The position numbers were made by a program, and so were the translations under genes. Positions 16,033 through 22,787 of a stretch of 31,044 nt of DNA are shown piece by piece (within the stretch, counting starts at the first letter, position 1; each line of letters opens with the position of its first letter). The notes beneath the pieces were generated by a model. The model was not told where the DNA came from. It did not search any database and saw only the letters and a list, made by a program, of their open reading frames with translations. Source of the DNA: an archaeon (GTDB taxonomy: Archaea > Asgardarchaeota > Hermodarchaeia > Hermodarchaeales > Hermodarchaeaceae); the NCBI GenBank assembly GCA_016550425.1, contig JABXGS010000153.1:1-31044 (forward strand), read 5' to 3'.

Positions 16033-16033
16033 A

Positions 16034-16495
16034 TTATCCTGTGCTCCCCACTTTTTCCCAAGTTTTCCATTTACCTTGTGCCCGTTGTACCAAGACAAGT
16101 CCATACCGTTGCCAGATTTCTTCACGGGTCAAAGCTTCTTCGGCGTCAGATTGTTGTGGATTTTCGTGTCGCGGTTTTTCGAGATAGGAAGGTTTGGTGT
16201 AGAAGAGCGAGTCGACGATGGTCCCTACGCGACCCTTTTGGTATTGGTCTTTCACAAAAATGAGGATTTGTTCCGAGGGAATATCAGCCTCTTGGATAAG
16301 GTGTCTAGAGACACCCTGGCTGAATGATGGACAAACACCACCCATGGTATTTTTGACAATTTGTAGGCATTGAGGATCAATAAAGAACTGGCATCGAAGG
16401 CATTGGTGCCAACCATCGTGGATTGCCTGTTCCAGTGTGCTTCGGGAGCCACAGGCTACACAACTGATGCCAACAGTTGAGAGGTCAAGTTTCAT
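16034..16495 (-). CDS. Small RING-like/treble-clef zinc protein of the Smc5/6-like operon (possible Nse1 counterpart)
   Basis: A 153-residue protein; last gene of the four-gene SMC operon. The zinc module is C12-x2-C15-x16-C32-x2-C35-x4-D40-x2-C43-x11-C55-P. This spacing matches the zinc protein of the neighbouring ubiquitin-like operon (22392-22787) almost position for position, with Asp40 replacing one cysteine. The rest has a mixed region (ILIFVKDQYQKGRVGTIVDSL) and a C-terminal helix-strand stretch (REEIWQRYGLVLVQRAQGKW). In eukaryotic Smc5/6 the Nse1 subunit has a RING-like ubiquitin-ligase domain paired with Nse3/MAGE; position and partner here are suggestive, but winged helices as in Nse1 are not evident. 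ATG 16495 overlaps the end of the upstream gene by 11 bases and has GGAGG nine bases upstream. Confidence 0.72.
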   Translation of the reverse strand: MKLDLSTVGISCVACGSRSTLEQAIHDGWHQCLRCQFFIDPQCLQIVKNTMGGVCPSFSQGVSRHLIQEADIPSEQILIFVKDQYQKGRVGTIVDSLFYTKPSYLEKPRHENPQQSDAEEALTREEIWQRYGLVLVQRAQGKWKTWEKVGSTG

Positions 16496-17132
16496 TCGAT
16501 TCTTCCTCCTTGTCTGTGATGGCTCCTGCAAGATATAGGGTTGCAGCATTAGCGATGGCTTCACGTCGTTCAGAATCAAATTCGAGTTCTAATCGTGGAC
16601 CATATGCAATCCGTTTCGTTGTACGTGTAAGATAACCGAGTTCAATGAGACGCCGCATGATTTTATCTAGTTGATATCGTGAAAGGCGACCTCGAGCAAC
16701 GAGAATGGTTTCAATTTCTTTTGTAGCTACTCGTCGGGGTCTACGATTCTTGCTGGCTCTTTCTACTGTTGAAATGATGACTCCAAGGACAGCATATTCA
16801 GGATCGGTGAGTTCTCCTGGAACACCATATAGGGTTCGGACACAATAGAGTGTATCTCGATTTAATCGGTATTCTACTAATTCCAGTCCCAATGGAGCGA
16901 TCTGTTGTCGAAGTAAATCAAGTAAACGGCTTAGTCCGACCTTATTGACATGAAGAGCTTCAAGTAAATCCTGTCGCTTCACTCCAATGCTGAGTTGTCC
17001 TTCCTCATTGCGAAAGCGAGCAGTAAGGGCAGCAAAGAGTTGCCCTAAAAGATGGCGTTGTTCGTATTCTTCTTCCTCGGTTTGTTCACCAGATGAGGGT
17101 CCTGGGTGCGATGAGGTGGGGTTCGAGGTCAT
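16485..17132 (-). CDS. MAGE/Nse3-like tandem winged-helix (KITE) protein
   Basis: A 215-residue protein with an acidic, disordered start (1-25) and two winged-helix domains (about 26-105 and 108-190). The pattern resembles the MAGE/Nse3 homology domain: LGLELVEYRLNRDTLYCVR (MAGE: FGLELxEV...YxLV), EYAVLGVIISTV (MAGE: LLMVILGxIF), LIELGYLTR, and finally AYGPRLELE (MAGE: EFLWGPRAxxE). ScpB of bacterial condensin belongs to the same KITE superfamily and is the alternative. KITE dimers bind the kleisin of SMC complexes and touch DNA; Nse3 also activates the Nse1 RING. The gene overlaps the kleisin gene by an ATGA and the zinc protein gene downstream, so translation is coupled. Confidence 0.75.
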   Translation of the reverse strand: MTSNPTSSHPGPSSGEQTEEEEYEQRHLLGQLFAALTARFRNEEGQLSIGVKRQDLLEALHVNKVGLSRLLDLLRQQIAPLGLELVEYRLNRDTLYCVRTLYGVPGELTDPEYAVLGVIISTVERASKNRRPRRVATKEIETILVARGRLSRYQLDKIMRRLIELGYLTRTTKRIAYGPRLELEFDSERREAIANAATLYLAGAITDKEEESNET

Positions 17133-17920
17133 TGCGATCGAACCTCCTCATGCTTTTTCGCAGCAATAGCTACCGCAGTCAAAACCGGATTGGATTGTGA
17201 TGGGGGATTCCGAAATATGATTGCTGTTTTTTCAAATGTGGCAGGAAGTATGTTATCACGGACCATTTGACTTAGTAAATCTAACTCCCAATTGGTTAGT
17301 ATCTCTGCTAATGCAGTATAGCTGTACCGTTTTCCTTTAAGCCGTTTCAGAATTGAAGCTCGACGTGCATCAAGCGTTTTGATTGTTATCTCATCATAGA
17401 ATATCCGATGCTTTTGCATAGCTTGGCGATCTTCAGTAGAGGGAGCCTCATCCATGGTGACTGGGGTATCCCCTGGAGGTAAATCGAAGGGGGGGATGGT
17501 CCGGTCTTGGTTAACTAGGAACAGAAGAGGCGTGGCTCGCCTTTTCACCTCTGTAGCAAATTGAGAAATCCATTCTTCAGGTGCAATTTCAGGTGCAGCT
17601 AATTGTGAGTCGCGGTTGTGCTGCATTTTGGCCAGTGTGTGGTAAAAGCGGCCATCGAGGTTTCTTTCCCAAGGCGTATCAAGAACACGAAATGCATCGG
17701 CGACTTCTTCACGGTCAATCTCCGCTTCTTTCACTGGTACAACATCATGCTGTTTAAGGGCTACTTCATATTTCTTTGTTAGATTCCAGAGAGTGATTAC
17801 AACGCTCTTCATTCCATAACGTGTAATACGGTTATGTTTGTAATTATGCTGGAAGGTGTCAAACCAAGCTTTGCGGCGTGGAAACGCTCGAAGGAATGCG
17901 GAAGTGTCATTAGTAATCAT
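17129..17920 (-). CDS. Candidate kleisin subunit of the Smc5/6-like complex
   Basis: A 263-residue protein between the SMC ATPase and the KITE genes, overlapping both by ATGA junctions. This is the place and size expected of a kleisin (ScpA or Nse4). The N-terminal 65 residues are basic and helical. The middle (about 130-170) is proline- and acid-rich and probably disordered. Residues about 180-245 look like a winged helix (RRASILKRLKGKRYSYTALA..., then strands TAIIFRNP), as in the kleisin C-terminus that binds the SMC cap. I see no decisive sequence match to Nse4 or ScpA, so the assignment rests mainly on operon position and domain order. Confidence 0.6.
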   Translation of the reverse strand: MITNDTSAFLRAFPRRKAWFDTFQHNYKHNRITRYGMKSVVITLWNLTKKYEVALKQHDVVPVKEAEIDREEVADAFRVLDTPWERNLDGRFYHTLAKMQHNRDSQLAAPEIAPEEWISQFATEVKRRATPLLFLVNQDRTIPPFDLPPGDTPVTMDEAPSTEDRQAMQKHRIFYDEITIKTLDARRASILKRLKGKRYSYTALAEILTNWELDLLSQMVRDNILPATFEKTAIIFRNPPSQSNPVLTAVAIAAKKHEEVRSQ

Positions 17921-20814
17921 TTGGTTTTCACCTGTCCTTTAATTAGAACCACGTGATGCATTGTCTCTGGAATTTGTAAGCCAACAGTGGAGGGAGCCAT
18001 AAGAAGAAATTGAGGATGAATCAAGGCGTCTTGTTGAGTCAAATCTAAGGTACGCTGAACCACACCGAGAATCGCTGCTCGGCTAGCTTCATCAAGTCGT
18101 TGAGTAAACTCATCAATCACATGTAGGGGACTCTTAACCAAGGTGTGAAGTGCTAAAATGAAAGTCTGAGTCGCTAGGACCCTCTCACCTCCCGACATTT
18201 CCTGATAAGTACGCCAATCTCCTTTACGATTAATGGCTAATTGGAGATGCAGTTCTGCGCGACTTGGTTCATCAGGAAAACGAACAAGCAATTTGACTTG
18301 TTTGAGAAAATGACTAAGTAACTGGTTCATCCGATGATTAAGCGTTTCGACCATTTCTTCGAGTTGGCGCCGCCATTCGAGAAGCCGGCGATCCACGTCC
18401 GTCATGAGATTTTCTAAGTGTTGCTGACGTTGTTTGAGGTATTCCTGTAACTGCGAAACGACTTTTTCTTGTTCTTCAAAGACTTGTCGATCTTCAGATG
18501 TAGCTGTGATAGTTTCAATCATGGCTTGAATCTGGATTTGCTCTTCACGAACTGGAGTGGGTTCTCGCACGACTTCAGGCCGTTCCCCTAGCAATTTGGC
18601 AGCTTTTCGAAATTCTTTCAATTGAGTCGTAAGATGTTCGTTTTCATCTTCTCGTTGGTGAAGTTCGATTGAAATCTGCGTGATTATTGTTTGACGGTTT
18701 GAGCGTCGAGATTCCACGCTTTGGATTTGACTGGTAATTTTTTGCAATTGGGAATTCAGGGGGGATAAATCCGAATTGCAATCTTGATATTCTTGACTTA
18801 AGGCATCACATTGAGTATCAAGTTCTAGCATTTGTTGATGAAGTTCCGATTCGCGCTGCTGAGAATCCAAAATGATCGCATTTTTTTCTTCAGCAGAGAG
18901 AGGTCCAGCAGAATCTTGTTGCAAGTCTTGAAGTGTGGATCGCAGCTGACTAATTTCTGAGTTGAGCCGCATACGATCTCGCATCAACTTCGCTTCTCGT
19001 TCCCGGAATTCTCGGAGTTGGCGACGGACATCAGCAGAATCTTGGACCAATCCCAGTTCAGGGAGTGTGACATCTAAGTTGACTGTTACAGGGCGTGGAG
19101 GTCGTGCAAAAGCCCCAATGCGAAGATAATGACTTGAGCCCTCGCTTGTGATAATGTTCCCATTGAGTTGTTGAGAAGCATCCACAAGAATGTTGGGATC
19201 AGCCCCTTCTTCAGCGATGGCAGTGTTTACAACTCGGCTAAGAAAGCTGATGGCGTAAACATCCCCTTCGATTAGGTCAGCGGCCCAGCCAATCACTGGT
19301 GAGGAGACAGCGGGTCGATCTTTCGTTATCGCAGTTGTAGGATTCGTACGAGCAACGACAAGATCTGGTCTTTCGTGAAGCCATAACCGGTCGTAGAGGT
19401 TCTTTGCTTCAACGAAGACATCTCTATTCAAGGCGATAAAGGCGTATGTGTACCGACCTAATGCTAACTTTACTGCGGTTTCATATTGGGAATATTCAGG
19501 TTTCATTCGGATAAGCGTGAATAATGGGCCAATCACTGAATCGGAGAGAGCCAACTTATCCAATTCGGAGCGGTATCGAATGCAAGCGCGAAGAACGGTT
19601 TCCTCAAAGTGTGGATAACGTTGAGGTTGAGTAAAGAGAACTTCTTCTGTAGATGCGATATCTTGTCGGATTTGGGCAAGGTCATCATCGAGACTATCTC
19701 GATCAGTGACAAATGCCGTTAATTCGTTTTGAAGCGTCTCAATCTTAGTCTTAGGAGGCTTTTGCCGTTTCGAATAACGTTTGGTCCGAAACTGCAAGGC
19801 CTTAAGTTCGTTTTCCAATCCCTGTCGGTGACCCTGAGCTTGCATTTGCGCATCGCGAAGTGAATCCATTCTCGAATGAAGTTTTTCACGTTTCTTTTCA
19901 ATCGCTGTCAACTTGTCAGCTAGATCGGCTTTACGTTGATCTAATTTTGCTAATTTTACATTTTCAGTTTCAAGTTGATGGTCAAGTACAGAGATTTGTG
20001 ATTGGAGTTGATTTGCAAGCGTTTCACGATAGGCAACCTCAGCCCATGCTGCTTCAATATCAAGCTTTTTTAGTCGCTGTAGAAGTTGCTGCTTTTGTTG
20101 AAAAGCTTCATAAGCGGCTTTCAATACTTGAAGTCGTTGTTCTTCGTGGCGGATTCTGTATTCGAGTGGCTTGACGTTCGCTTTTGCTTGCAATACAAGC
20201 AGTCGGGCTTCTTCAAGTTTTTCCATCCAATTCCTAAGTCCGGTTTCATTCAACAGAGTTTCGAATTTTCTTCGCGGAGATTGAGATGCAAAATGGTCGA
20301 GTGTTTCGGCTTCGGTGACTGCTAAGGGTGAATCACCAAAGACACCAGCAGCTTGGAAGAGTTTTCGAATATCTTTTCGGGCAATCTGGTGTCCATTAAC
20401 TGATCGCTTCCCATTTACCCAATAAGAAATGCGATTCGTGTCATGCATTCGGAGACGAATCGACACTTCATCAGTGTCCAGAACCTTTGCGAGTGCCGGA
20501 TCAGGACTCCTCAGAACACGGCGTCCATTAAGTTGAAAATTATTCAGTAATAATTCTACTTCAGCATATTTACCAAAGCGCCCAATGAAGGCAGAGTTAC
20601 GCTGACGTTGAGCTCGACGGGATTCAATACCTATGGCAAGGAGGAGTGCATCTAGAATGAGAGTTTTTCCGCTTCCATTTGATCCAGTGATTAGCACAAC
20701 AGGAGCGGTATCAAATTTAATTGTAGTATCACGATGAATTACAAAATTCACTAGATGGATGCTACGGAATACGACTTGTGAGGTAGAAAGTGGTGTCTCA
20801 TGTCTAGTGTTCAT
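17917..20814 (-). CDS. Smc5-like SMC ATPase
   Basis: A 965-residue SMC protein. The N-terminal head has Walker A GSNGSGKT (44-51). Next comes FIGRFGKYAEVELLLNN, which parallels the FIK-x-G-x3-A-I-V-L-N segment of Smc5/Smc6. Coiled coils span about 185-385 and 590-860 around an SMC hinge (about 425-565: VIGPLFTLI...YETAVKLALGR). The C-terminal head has SGGER (874-878) and VIDEFTQRLD (about 899). Classical SMCs have APFYVLDEVDAALD here, whereas Smc5 has VVDEINQGMD and Smc6 LDEFDVYMD. The ending (HPQFLLMAPSTVGL...ETMHHVVLIKG) resembles the Smc5 C-terminus (QYFxITPKLLxxL..SEKM). There is no zinc hook, so it is not Rad50. Only one SMC is encoded, so a homodimer is likely. First gene of the operon. 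Confidence 0.88.
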   Translation of the reverse strand: MNTRHETPLSTSQVVFRSIHLVNFVIHRDTTIKFDTAPVVLITGSNGSGKTLILDALLLAIGIESRRAQRQRNSAFIGRFGKYAEVELLLNNFQLNGRRVLRSPDPALAKVLDTDEVSIRLRMHDTNRISYWVNGKRSVNGHQIARKDIRKLFQAAGVFGDSPLAVTEAETLDHFASQSPRRKFETLLNETGLRNWMEKLEEARLLVLQAKANVKPLEYRIRHEEQRLQVLKAAYEAFQQKQQLLQRLKKLDIEAAWAEVAYRETLANQLQSQISVLDHQLETENVKLAKLDQRKADLADKLTAIEKKREKLHSRMDSLRDAQMQAQGHRQGLENELKALQFRTKRYSKRQKPPKTKIETLQNELTAFVTDRDSLDDDLAQIRQDIASTEEVLFTQPQRYPHFEETVLRACIRYRSELDKLALSDSVIGPLFTLIRMKPEYSQYETAVKLALGRYTYAFIALNRDVFVEAKNLYDRLWLHERPDLVVARTNPTTAITKDRPAVSSPVIGWAADLIEGDVYAISFLSRVVNTAIAEEGADPNILVDASQQLNGNIITSEGSSHYLRIGAFARPPRPVTVNLDVTLPELGLVQDSADVRRQLREFREREAKLMRDRMRLNSEISQLRSTLQDLQQDSAGPLSAEEKNAIILDSQQRESELHQQMLELDTQCDALSQEYQDCNSDLSPLNSQLQKITSQIQSVESRRSNRQTIITQISIELHQREDENEHLTTQLKEFRKAAKLLGERPEVVREPTPVREEQIQIQAMIETITATSEDRQVFEEQEKVVSQLQEYLKQRQQHLENLMTDVDRRLLEWRRQLEEMVETLNHRMNQLLSHFLKQVKLLVRFPDEPSRAELHLQLAINRKGDWRTYQEMSGGERVLATQTFILALHTLVKSPLHVIDEFTQRLDEASRAAILGVVQRTLDLTQQDALIHPQFLLMAPSTVGLQIPETMHHVVLIKGQVKTK

Positions 20815-21056
20815 TATTCGTTATGAGCTCCCGCAGGTTGTCCTGAGCAGACGCCTTTGTTATTGGTGCCCAAGTACACTTAGTCCAACTAGACCGTGAC
20901 TCTTAAACTTTCACTCCAACCGAGGACTGGGCGCCATTTATCTGGAATTTTGACCCGACCTATTCTCTTTCACAAATAAAGAAGGGCAGGAAGTCGCCTA
21001 AGCATCGAGTAAAATTAAAGTGGATGGTATAACCCTGACCTTGTAGGTGATTAGCC
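20815..21056. promoter_or_regulatory. Shared divergent promoter region between the SMC and Ubl operons
   Basis: 242 bases without ORFs. On the plus strand a TATA-like TAAAATTAAAG (about 21010-21020) predicts a start near 21041 and a short leader with AGGTGAT before the Ubl ATG. On the minus strand AGTTTAAGAG (about 20901-20910) could serve the SMC gene and gives a start close to the inverted repeat AAGT-AC-ACTT (20872-20881). GGTGCCC (20865-20871) pairs with GGGCGCC (20929-20935), and next to it AGTCC (20882-20886) pairs with GGACT (20924-20928). This makes a 71-nt foldable element, which is not a tRNA. TTTCAC occurs at 20909-20914 and 20968-20973, as it does twice before the JAMM gene. Confidence 0.4.
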
Positions 21057-21377
21057 ATGAGTAACGAAGAAGGTTTTTGGCGCTCAATCATCGTCGACGT
21101 TGAACCCCGCCAAAAGGAATTTCGAATTGGCATTGACGAGGATACTAGAGTTGAAGAGGTTATCCGCACTTTGGTCCAACAAGCCCGTGATGAGGGAGTG
21201 AGCATCGACGATTGGGCGAAGGCGAAAATCGGTGATCAACGAGCAGAATTCGTCCTAATTCGCAAAGCTCCTGAACCAACTCGCCTAAGTCCAGGAGTAA
21301 CCTTTGGAGAACTTGAGCCTAAGATTACCGACGATGAATTCTTCCTCCTTGATGTTGTTCCAGAAGTGGGAAAATAA
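21057..21377 (+). CDS. Ubiquitin-like beta-grasp protein (Ubl), no terminal Gly-Gly
   Basis: A 106-residue protein; first gene of the conjugation operon. The order of predicted elements is that of the beta-grasp fold: strands SIIVDVEP and KEFRIGIDED, helix RVEEVIRTLVQQARDEG, strand EFVLIRK, then VTFGELEPKITDDEFFLLDVV. The last part resembles the L-x-E-L...DGD-x-L-x-L ending of ubiquitin-like and YukD-like proteins. The C-terminus reads PEVGK, with a single glycine and one trailing lysine instead of Gly-Gly. Either conjugation uses a mono-glycine end after trimming (a JAMM protease is encoded in the cluster), or the protein acts non-covalently. Recognition relies strongly on the E1, E2, RING and JAMM neighbours. 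ATG 21057 has AGGTGAT seven bases upstream. Confidence 0.7.
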   Translation: MSNEEGFWRSIIVDVEPRQKEFRIGIDEDTRVEEVIRTLVQQARDEGVSIDDWAKAKIGDQRAEFVLIRKAPEPTRLSPGVTFGELEPKITDDEFFLLDVVPEVGK

Positions 21378-21421
21378 TATTTCAGATCTGACCCATGAAT
21401 GGGTGAATGAGGGATCCAACC

Positions 21422-22180
21422 ATGACCCGACCAGTCTTCTCAACAGAACTCTTCAACGCCCGTGTGGAAACCCAAATCCAAACATTCTTTGATACAATGA
21501 ATAATTTGTATGGTCGTAGGGGTTGGAATCCAGACCCTCCCATACGTGAGAACACCATGTGGAGCAATCGTGATTTTTCTGTGGCAATCATCGCTAGGTA
21601 TCGAGACGGGGCATACAAGCGAATTCGGTTCGTTATACGGAACCTCCCAGGGATAATTCGGCAACCCCGTTCTTTGACAGATGAAACTGCCATCAGATAT
21701 GAACATCGGTTTGTTTTTGATTTACCCCGTGAATATCCTCAAAATATCGGAACCATTCGCCCTGCCGCTGAGACACCGCTTTTTCATCCCCGATTAGCAG
21801 CCAGTGGGACTGGTCATGCGTGTTATTCGGTTCGTGGTGAACTCGACCGGATTTTAGAAGATCTCCCCTTCTTTGTTTTACTGAAACCGGATCGTGTGGA
21901 ACCGCCATCTCAGTTTCAATCCGACCATGGGCTTAACAGCACAGCAATGGCATGGTATGAGCAGAACACGAACAATATTGTAGAAACTCTTGATCGCCTC
22001 TGGGAGACCCGACATCAATTGGGATCACCAGCAACTCCTCGACGAGGACGCGTCCAGATTCTTGGTCCTCAGCAAAAACAACAGAAACCCACTGTAAGAT
22101 CACCCAAGGTTCTGGATGCATCAGAGAAGGTCTCAAGTGTTCGGATTCTTGATGAGGCAGAGGATTCGAAGGAGAACTAG
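21422..22180 (+). CDS. E2-like ubiquitin-conjugating (UBC-fold) protein
   Basis: A 252-residue protein. A UBC-like core is visible: HRFVFDLPREYP (the Y-x-F-x-I-x-LP-YP strand-turn), then TPLFHPRLAASGTGHAC. This matches TPIFHPN...G-x-x-C of E2 enzymes, with HPR instead of HPN and Cys134 as the presumed thioester-forming residue nine positions after the motif. E2s accept the Ubl from E1 and pass it to the target. The N-terminal helix (about 10-35) fits. The C-terminal 50 residues are charged and probably disordered, with VQIL (211-214) and VRIL followed by DEAED (240-243). ATG 21422 has GAGGGAT upstream at a good distance. It sits 44 bases after the Ubl stop and two bases before the next ATG. 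Confidence 0.78.
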   Translation: MTRPVFSTELFNARVETQIQTFFDTMNNLYGRRGWNPDPPIRENTMWSNRDFSVAIIARYRDGAYKRIRFVIRNLPGIIRQPRSLTDETAIRYEHRFVFDLPREYPQNIGTIRPAAETPLFHPRLAASGTGHACYSVRGELDRILEDLPFFVLLKPDRVEPPSQFQSDHGLNSTAMAWYEQNTNNIVETLDRLWETRHQLGSPATPRRGRVQILGPQQKQQKPTVRSPKVLDASEKVSSVRILDEAEDSKEN

Positions 22181-22182
22181 TT

Positions 22183-22395
22183 ATGTCGGATACTCCCCCT
22201 GAGAAGGAAGAAAAGCAGGAATCTGATAATGAAGACCAATCCGCAATAGACCAGCCGAAGAAGAATCGCATTATAATCTTACAAGAGAGGGAAATTCCCT
22301 TTGAGGAAGAACGCCCACCGAATTATTCTCCACATTTTTCTATTAAGGTACATCGAATTCAAAAACCTGCTAACCAGGAGGAACAGGAAGATTGA
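22183..22395 (+). CDS. Small acidic protein of the Ubl operon
   Basis: A 70-residue, highly charged protein, acidic at both ends, probably disordered apart from a middle segment (NRIIILQEREIPFEEE and HFSIKVHRI). No family is recognised. IIIL (30-33), followed by acidic residues, has the form of a SUMO-interacting motif and recurs as VxIL in the proteins on either side, so it may be an adaptor that binds the Ubl. ATG 22183 follows GGAG by seven bases. Its stop overlaps the TTG start of the next gene (ATTGA), so it is translated with the operon. Confidence 0.65.
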   Translation: MSDTPPEKEEKQESDNEDQSAIDQPKKNRIIILQEREIPFEEERPPNYSPHFSIKVHRIQKPANQEEQED

Positions 22396-22787
22396 GTGTC
22401 CACGGAGCGTCTCATTTCAAATGCATGGTTTGTGATACTCAAACTTCGCTTGTTGAAGCAAGGAGCCAGTGGTGGATATGCACAACCTGTGGCAGTTATA
22501 TTTGTCCAAACTGCCGAACCCTTTTTCTTGAAACCGGTCAGAACACTTGCCCTGGCGCGATTATTCAAGGCAGTGAACCTCATTCCCCACATTTTACACG
22601 ATTTCTGGGACCACGTGACTCTTCAGAGGTTACAGAACTAGAAAGAAGCTCCAGTGTGACCATTCTTGCTGACGTTCCACGTAGACGTGTAACACAACCA
22701 AGTGGAAAGGTAGTTATTCTGCCAGATGAAGAAGGACCGGAATCCAGTCCTCATACAGATTCAGCAGGCCCAAATGATGACGAGTAA
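22392..22787 (+). CDS. Small RING-like zinc-finger protein (candidate E3) of the Ubl operon
   Basis: A 131-residue protein. The zinc module is C11-x2-C14-x15-C30-x2-C33-x4-C38-x2-C41-x11-C53-P, a binuclear treble-clef/RING-like pattern. The YIC-x2-C...TCP part resembles the second half of RING fingers, although an obvious eighth ligand after the final CP is missing; His64 or His67 could serve. Small RING proteins accompany E1, E2, Ubl and JAMM genes in some archaeal operons, which supports an E3 role. The acidic tail carries VTIL (89-92) and VVIL followed by PDEE (107-110). The start is TTG 22392 overlapping the preceding TGA, with AGGAGG ten bases before. The zinc module is shared with the last gene of the SMC operon. 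Confidence 0.75.
   Translation: MSVHGASHFKCMVCDTQTSLVEARSQWWICTTCGSYICPNCRTLFLETGQNTCPGAIIQGSEPHSPHFTRFLGPRDSSEVTELERSSSVTILADVPRRRVTQPSGKVVILPDEEGPESSPHTDSAGPNDDE

Noticed and set aside
16034..20814. Bacterial-type Smc-ScpA-ScpB condensin
   Set aside because: The SMC lacks the LDEVDAALD Walker B form and is short (965 residues), and the winged-helix protein fits MAGE/Nse3 marks better than ScpB. Kept as an alternative in the notes because the kleisin is not decisive.
17917..20814. Rad50-type protein
   Set aside because: The centre between the coiled coils is a globular SMC hinge, with no C-x-x-C zinc hook.
20865..20936. Possible tRNA between the SMC and Ubl operons (7-bp acceptor-like stem, discriminator A, right length)
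   Set aside because: No T arm with GGTTC-A-CC, no proper D arm and no anticodon stem on either strand; kept only as a foldable element.
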